NCBI GenBank assembly: GCA_964551335.1
Contig: CAZKCO010000006.1
Span: forward strand, 62,001 to 126,000
Reading direction: 5' to 3'
DNA: 64,000 bases
Origin: Tunicatimonas sp964551335
Lineage (GTDB): Bacteria; Bacteroidota; Bacteroidia; Cytophagales; Cyclobacteriaceae
Part shown: in pieces, positions 61,501 to 64,000 of the stretch
Layout: the number at the start of each line of letters is the position of its first letter
How positions within the stretch are numbered: the stretch's first letter is position 1
Notes under the pieces: generated by a model
The model's input: only the letters and a program-made list of their open reading frames with translations
Database searches by the model: none
What the model was told of the DNA's origin: nothing
Position numbers and translations under genes: made by a program

Positions 61501-61605
61501 AGCATGCAGGCTCAGCCTACCTCTCTGATGCCCGAGCGACTGTTAGACGGGCTGACTGAGCAACAACTCAGCGATTTGTTTGCCTATATTCAGCAAACGA
61601 AGTAG
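58531..61605 (+). CDS. Large lipoprotein dehydrogenase-like protein with HEAT-like repeats and CxxCH haem domain
   Basis: 1024 residues from the ATG at 58531. Lipoprotein signal MPRFFNSIFILATLAFVYFG with the next residue Cys. Residues ~50-410 are a soluble-quinoprotein-like beta-propeller of the 'membrane-bound dehydrogenase' family (FDHRGRLWVVQYNQYPYPEG, DTDGDGTYDKATNAI, HAVANSLRWGPDGWLYGAQG, DIKTGPDGAVYLADWYDSRL). Residues ~430-850 are HEAT-type helical repeats. At ~890-1024 a cytochrome c domain has SRCGSCHQLFGDGGDLGPDL and a conserved ending. This plan (TIGR02604 plus TIGR02603-like) is best known from Planctomycetes and Verrucomicrobia and is found in Bacteroidota too. It likely passes electrons from a sugar-like substrate outside the cytoplasm. 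Confidence 0.9.
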   Translation: MPRFFNSIFILATLAFVYFGCTVEEKFSSTSIEEVADNEEVAAYMQAFEGRGDLADSSQPTPAAKALTNFRHPNDLKLELVLSEPDIHQPLDISFDHRGRLWVVQYNQYPYPEGVKVTGVDHHLRLKFDQVPAPPPEGVQGADKITFFEDTDGDGTYDKATNAITGLNITTGVALGRKKLWVLSPPYLLAYPDPDRDGLPDGEPEVQLEGFGLEDTHAVANSLRWGPDGWLYGAQGSTTTANISSEATKNVSFMGQAIWRYHPETQVFEIFAEGGGNTFDVEIDEKGRIFSGDNGVDRGMYYKQGAYYQKNWGKHGALTNPYAFGYLPNMELEGEKKRFTHAWIKYNGGSLPDSYQGDIIAINPLQSYLQLTRLEKVGSTFRNVDEDRILETNDHWFRPVDIKTGPDGAVYLADWYDSRLSHVDPRDTWHKASGRIYRLMNSEASTPSASFDLSKYTNDQLIELLAHKNKWFRQQALRQFGNRKDPTVIPKLLPLLQSDSGQLALEALWAINLSGGFTDDVANVALQHTDPFVRMWGVRLLGDAKQVSSEMAEQLARLAEQESHAEVRSQLAASAKRLPPEAATPIIRGLLTHEEDIDDRDNPMLIWWALEAQAETDREAVLSLFEDQALWSNPIVQKVLLPRVMQRYVMDPKPENMQAVAQLLALAPENNLAKPLLDGLQEGLRGRDINDFPTYVLDALQPYQSMFGEAPLALELQQGKPEVVDQVLGIIANQAASTQERLSYIRILGGTGQPKAIPVLLEVAESGQSSGAIKQAAIQALQRYGDPDIGTKLIRAYPDKLRADPDVRLAALQLFASRPARTQQLLRAIDETKQISQDDVPPQLVTQFRLLNEPAITATVDRIWQETQLASASDKTQRVAQVVNVLRANSGNAIAGKSIYQSRCGSCHQLFGDGGDLGPDLTGYDRRNVDELLLNIVDPNASIREGYVNYLIETEDGRSLLGTIRERSGNTVTIQPFGGEEITLSNDQILSMQAQPTSLMPERLLDGLTEQQLSDLFAYIQQTK

Positions 61606-61614
61606 TTGCTTAAC

Positions 61615-63159
61615 TTAGGGCAATGCGAGCACCACTACTGAGAAGGGAGGCAGTGATACCGACAGTTGTCCGTCAGTGATACTAAAATCCTCGAACGATG
61701 ACGGTAAAATCGTTTCCGGGTCTTCAAAAGTATTATGATCCTGAAGGTTATCCGAAGTTAGAATGGTCGCAGTAGCGTTGCTCGAGCCGATAGTATCGGG
61801 TAGAGCAATAGTTATTTCCTGTCCTTCGGAAGCATGAATATTGACCAGTGAGATATGCACGGCTCCGGCACTATCCCGGGAGGCCGAAGCCGAAATGGCT
61901 GGAAGTTCTTCTCCGTTGTGTTCGTAACTCACATTGGCTAGCTCCAGCGGTATGAGGGTGGCATCCTGATGCACATTATACATTTTCATCACGTAGTAGG
62001 TCGGAGTAAGAAGCATTTTCTCTTCATCCGTTAGAATTACGGCCTGAAGCACGTTAATGGCCTGGGCCAGATTAGCCATTTTTACCCGTCGGGCGTGATT
62101 ATTAAAGATATTTAGTGAGACTCCGGCGATCATGGCATCGCGCATGGTGTTTTGCTGGTATAGCGGCGAAGCTCCCTCCGGGGTTTCGTACCACCCGCCC
62201 CACTCATCAACAACTAGTTCAATCCGGTTTTCGGGATCGTACTTATCCATAATTTCCGAATGCTTGGTGACTAGCTCCTCCGTCAACCAGGCTTCCTGCA
62301 TGGTGGCGAAGTAGTGATCCTCGGTAAAATCAATCGCAGGTCCTTTCGCATTCCAGTCAATCACCGAGTAGTGGTGAAGCGCCACTCCCTCAATCAGGTT
62401 GTGTGGTACGTCCCGCATCAGCACCTCCGTCCAGTGGTAATCGTCATCGCTAGCCCCCGAAGCAATGCGAAAGGTTCCGCCCGGATTTCCCCATTCGTAC
62501 AGGAAAGTAGCGTACTTGCGGTAGACATCAGCGTAGTACTCGGCTCGCATATTACCGCCGCAGCCCCAGGCTTCGTTGCCTACACCCCAGTACTTCACAT
62601 TCCAAGGCTCCTGCCGTCCGTTTTCCCGCCGTAGGTCGGCCATTGGGCTTACTCCGTCGTGGTTCACGTATTGTACCCAATCGGCTAGCTCCTGCACCTC
62701 ACCGCTACCGACATTACCGGCCAGATAAGGCTCAGTCTCCAGCATCTCGCACATATTTAAAAATTCGTGGGTTCCGAAGCTGTTATCTTCAGTGGTTCCG
62801 CCCCACCAGGTATTGACGATCGTTGGGCGCTCATCTTTCGGGCCAATACCGTCTTTCCAGTGGTAGGTGTCGGCAAAGCAACCTCCCGGCCAGCGTAGAT
62901 TGGGTATTTTTAATTCTTTCAAAGCCGCAATGACATCGTTTCTAATTCCATCGGTGTTTGCGATCTCGCCGTTATCTTCCCCCACATAGAAGCCGCCGTA
63001 AATACAACGCCCTAGGTGTTCGGCGAAATGACCGTAGATATGTTTACTGATAACCGTATTGGCGGTATCCGGCAGTAGGGTGATGGTGGCCTGGTTTTGA
63101 GCATGAAGCGAAAAACTGGTCAGGAAAGCGAGCGCGAAAGCAGTGAGGTATCTCAACAT
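61615..63159 (-). CDS. Alpha-L-arabinofuranosidase, GH51
   Basis: 514 residues from the ATG at 63159 (signal peptide MLRYLTAFALAFLTSFSLHA); an upstream start at 63282 adds unrelated sequence. The GH51 barrel is unmistakable: ISKHIYGHFAEHLGRCIYGG, LRWPGGCFADTYHWKDGIGP, WWGGTTEDNSFGTHEFL, YWGVGNEAWGCGG with the acid/base Glu196, and LVVDEWGGWYETPEG with the nucleophile Glu319. It releases L-arabinofuranose from arabinoxylan or arabinan and is probably periplasmic. It converges on the CxxCH haem protein gene. A possible partner is the glucuronoyl esterase ~450 bases upstream on the same strand. Confidence 0.95.
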   Translation of the reverse strand: MLRYLTAFALAFLTSFSLHAQNQATITLLPDTANTVISKHIYGHFAEHLGRCIYGGFYVGEDNGEIANTDGIRNDVIAALKELKIPNLRWPGGCFADTYHWKDGIGPKDERPTIVNTWWGGTTEDNSFGTHEFLNMCEMLETEPYLAGNVGSGEVQELADWVQYVNHDGVSPMADLRRENGRQEPWNVKYWGVGNEAWGCGGNMRAEYYADVYRKYATFLYEWGNPGGTFRIASGASDDDYHWTEVLMRDVPHNLIEGVALHHYSVIDWNAKGPAIDFTEDHYFATMQEAWLTEELVTKHSEIMDKYDPENRIELVVDEWGGWYETPEGASPLYQQNTMRDAMIAGVSLNIFNNHARRVKMANLAQAINVLQAVILTDEEKMLLTPTYYVMKMYNVHQDATLIPLELANVSYEHNGEELPAISASASRDSAGAVHISLVNIHASEGQEITIALPDTIGSSNATATILTSDNLQDHNTFEDPETILPSSFEDFSITDGQLSVSLPPFSVVVLALP

Positions 63160-63278
63160 TAGTAGGGTTGTAAGTGCGTAAAACAAGTATCTGGTACCAA
63201 GTATAAGCAAAAAGTGGATACCGAAACAAACGCGATTTATGATGCAGTGAGTCATCTTGCAATGGGTTGAGGTTGGGT

Positions 63279-63596
63279 TCACTGAAAATCACCCCGGGCC
63301 CATTTTTCCTGAAGGGGTAAGTACTTCTCCCGAGGTTGGCAATTGGGCCAGTCAATACCGTGCTGTTTACAAACCCGGATGTGAAAGATTAGTACGATCA
63401 ACGGATGGCCGATGATGAAGATCAAGCTGCAAGGGCCAAACCAGTAGATCAAAAACGCCGACACACCTAGATAGAAAACCAACTTGCCCGCCTGCTTCCA
63501 GCGCGGACGAACAAATCGCCCGGTATGCCGATACCCGGCTATCCTAAGAACCAGGGTTAGTAGAAAATAGGCTGCTTGAGATATCATTGGGTACAT
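63279..63596 (-). CDS. Small membrane protein, unknown
   Basis: 105 residues. Two or three hydrophobic segments (MISQAAYFLLTLVLRIAGY, KLVFYLGVSAFLIYWFGPCS, LIFIIGHPLIVLIFHIRVC) with basic and aromatic residues between them (YRHTGRFVRPRWKQAGK). The tail is polar (WPNCQPREKYLPLQEKWARG). No family recognised. It lies between the esterase and arabinofuranosidase genes on the same strand and may be co-transcribed. Confidence 0.6.
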   Translation of the reverse strand: MYPMISQAAYFLLTLVLRIAGYRHTGRFVRPRWKQAGKLVFYLGVSAFLIYWFGPCSLIFIIGHPLIVLIFHIRVCKQHGIDWPNCQPREKYLPLQEKWARGDFQ

Positions 63597-63614
63597 TAAC
63601 GTAGCTCCAATTAT

Positions 63615-64000
63615 TCAAGGATTTTCTTTCCCAAAATGCTTATCAGCAAAATCTAAATACTGTTGCCAGTCGTAGGAGTTGATGTCGTGGCCGCCGTGGC
63701 GAACGTGGTAGCCAATGGTGCCCATCACGGGTTCATCTATGTCGGGCATTTCGGATACGGGCAAACCTTCCTTGTCCAGTAACTTATACACCGGCGTAGC
63801 GTGGTGAGCGGAAAGAAATTCTCCTCGGGGATCAGCCCACTGGTCTTCTTCTGCCGAAGCCACGTAGAGCGGGCGGGGAGCAATCAGGGCCAGCAACATA
63901 TGCTGATCTACCGGCAAAGCCGATTCATTTTGGTTGTACTGATTAAAGTTATCGCAGAACCAGTGGGGGAAGGCGTGGTTGATCCGTCCTACCGTTTCGC
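63615..64000 (-). CDS. CE15-type glucuronoyl methylesterase, C-terminal part
   Basis: The gene enters from beyond the window end; about 128 C-terminal codons are seen. HAFPHWFCDNFNQYNQNESA, LPVDQHMLLALIAPRPLYVA and SAEEDQWADPRGEFLSAHHA are segments conserved in bacterial CE15 4-O-methyl-glucuronoyl methylesterases. GYHVRHGGHDINSYDWQQYL carries the catalytic His. The nucleophile Ser lies outside the window. CE15 enzymes cut the ester between xylan glucuronic acid and lignin alcohols. With the GH51 enzyme downstream this points to xylan decoration removal. Confidence 0.88.
   Translation of the reverse strand, partial: ETVGRINHAFPHWFCDNFNQYNQNESALPVDQHMLLALIAPRPLYVASAEEDQWADPRGEFLSAHHATPVYKLLDKEGLPVSEMPDIDEPVMGTIGYHVRHGGHDINSYDWQQYLDFADKHFGKENP

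Overview
The window looks like chromosomal DNA of a free-living, carbohydrate-degrading member of the Bacteroidota, most likely a marine Cytophagales-type bacterium. Supporting signs are a SusC/SusD outer-membrane pair, a TonB receptor paired with a DUF4249 lipoprotein, many signal-peptide and lipobox proteins, BNR (Asp-box) exoproteins, almost no Shine-Dalgarno sequences, and Bacteroidota-typical families (DUF6122, RAYT transposase, Crp-like regulator). No rRNA, tRNA or CRISPR array was seen. The genus is inference.

Layout. 0-3 kb: end of a molybdopterin oxidoreductase, then a minus-strand run of an RDD protein, small membrane or lipoprotein genes, a 5'-broken gene and a helical protein. 3.4-11.1 kb: a phosphodiesterase-like enzyme, a TIGR03364-type FAD oxidoreductase of the kind associated with aminophosphonates, then SusC, SusD and a small lipoprotein. 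11.5-14.8 kb: TonB receptor plus DUF4249 lipoprotein, ending in a terminator shared with the convergent lipoprotein gene. 14.8-18.9 kb: minus-strand lipoprotein, barrel-like protein, a possible nuclease-fold protein and a Tat-exported sugar isomerase-like protein. 19-27 kb: CNNM/CBS protein, DUF6122, CBM9-like protein, a HipA-like kinase overlapping a DUF3037 gene, an amino-acid permease overlapping an aldo-keto reductase/RidA fusion, and a RAYT transposase. 27-36 kb: BNR exoprotein, a truncated sulfotransferase beside a GC-rich multi-hairpin element, a sodium symporter, a thioesterase/unknown/NlpC-P60 operon and a metallophosphoesterase. 36-39.7 kb: glycine decarboxylase gcvP and a Crp-family regulator.

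39.9-42.3 kb is an AT-richer accessory island. Degenerate 41-bp tandem repeats lead into small promoterless genes (NTF2-like lipoprotein, membrane protein, DUF305 protein). Two of these genes are bracketed tightly by inverted GTTGGCAAAC / GTTTGCCAAC ends, like integron gene cassettes. 42.5-64 kb returns to core-like content: ThuA lipoprotein, DUF1801, membrane-anchored alpha/beta hydrolase, a second BNR exoprotein, an SGNH-like protein followed by DUF2071, SRPBCC and methyltransferase genes, polysaccharide deacetylase, PIG-L deacetylase, nitrilase-fold amidohydrolase, a large CxxCH haem protein with HEAT-like repeats, a GH51 arabinofuranosidase and a partial CE15-type glucuronoyl esterase. The last two suggest hemicellulose side-chain removal.

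The intergenic spaces hold several repeat classes: 42-bp and 41-bp tandem repeats, a four-unit 11-bp array, GGGCGWATTG-type REP-like palindromes (one inside the RAYT gene), and degenerate purine/pyrimidine repeats in inverted pairs. The points most worth following are the cassette-like array, the structured element next to the sulfotransferase remnant, the HipA/DUF3037 pair, and the organophosphorus-like SusCD locus.
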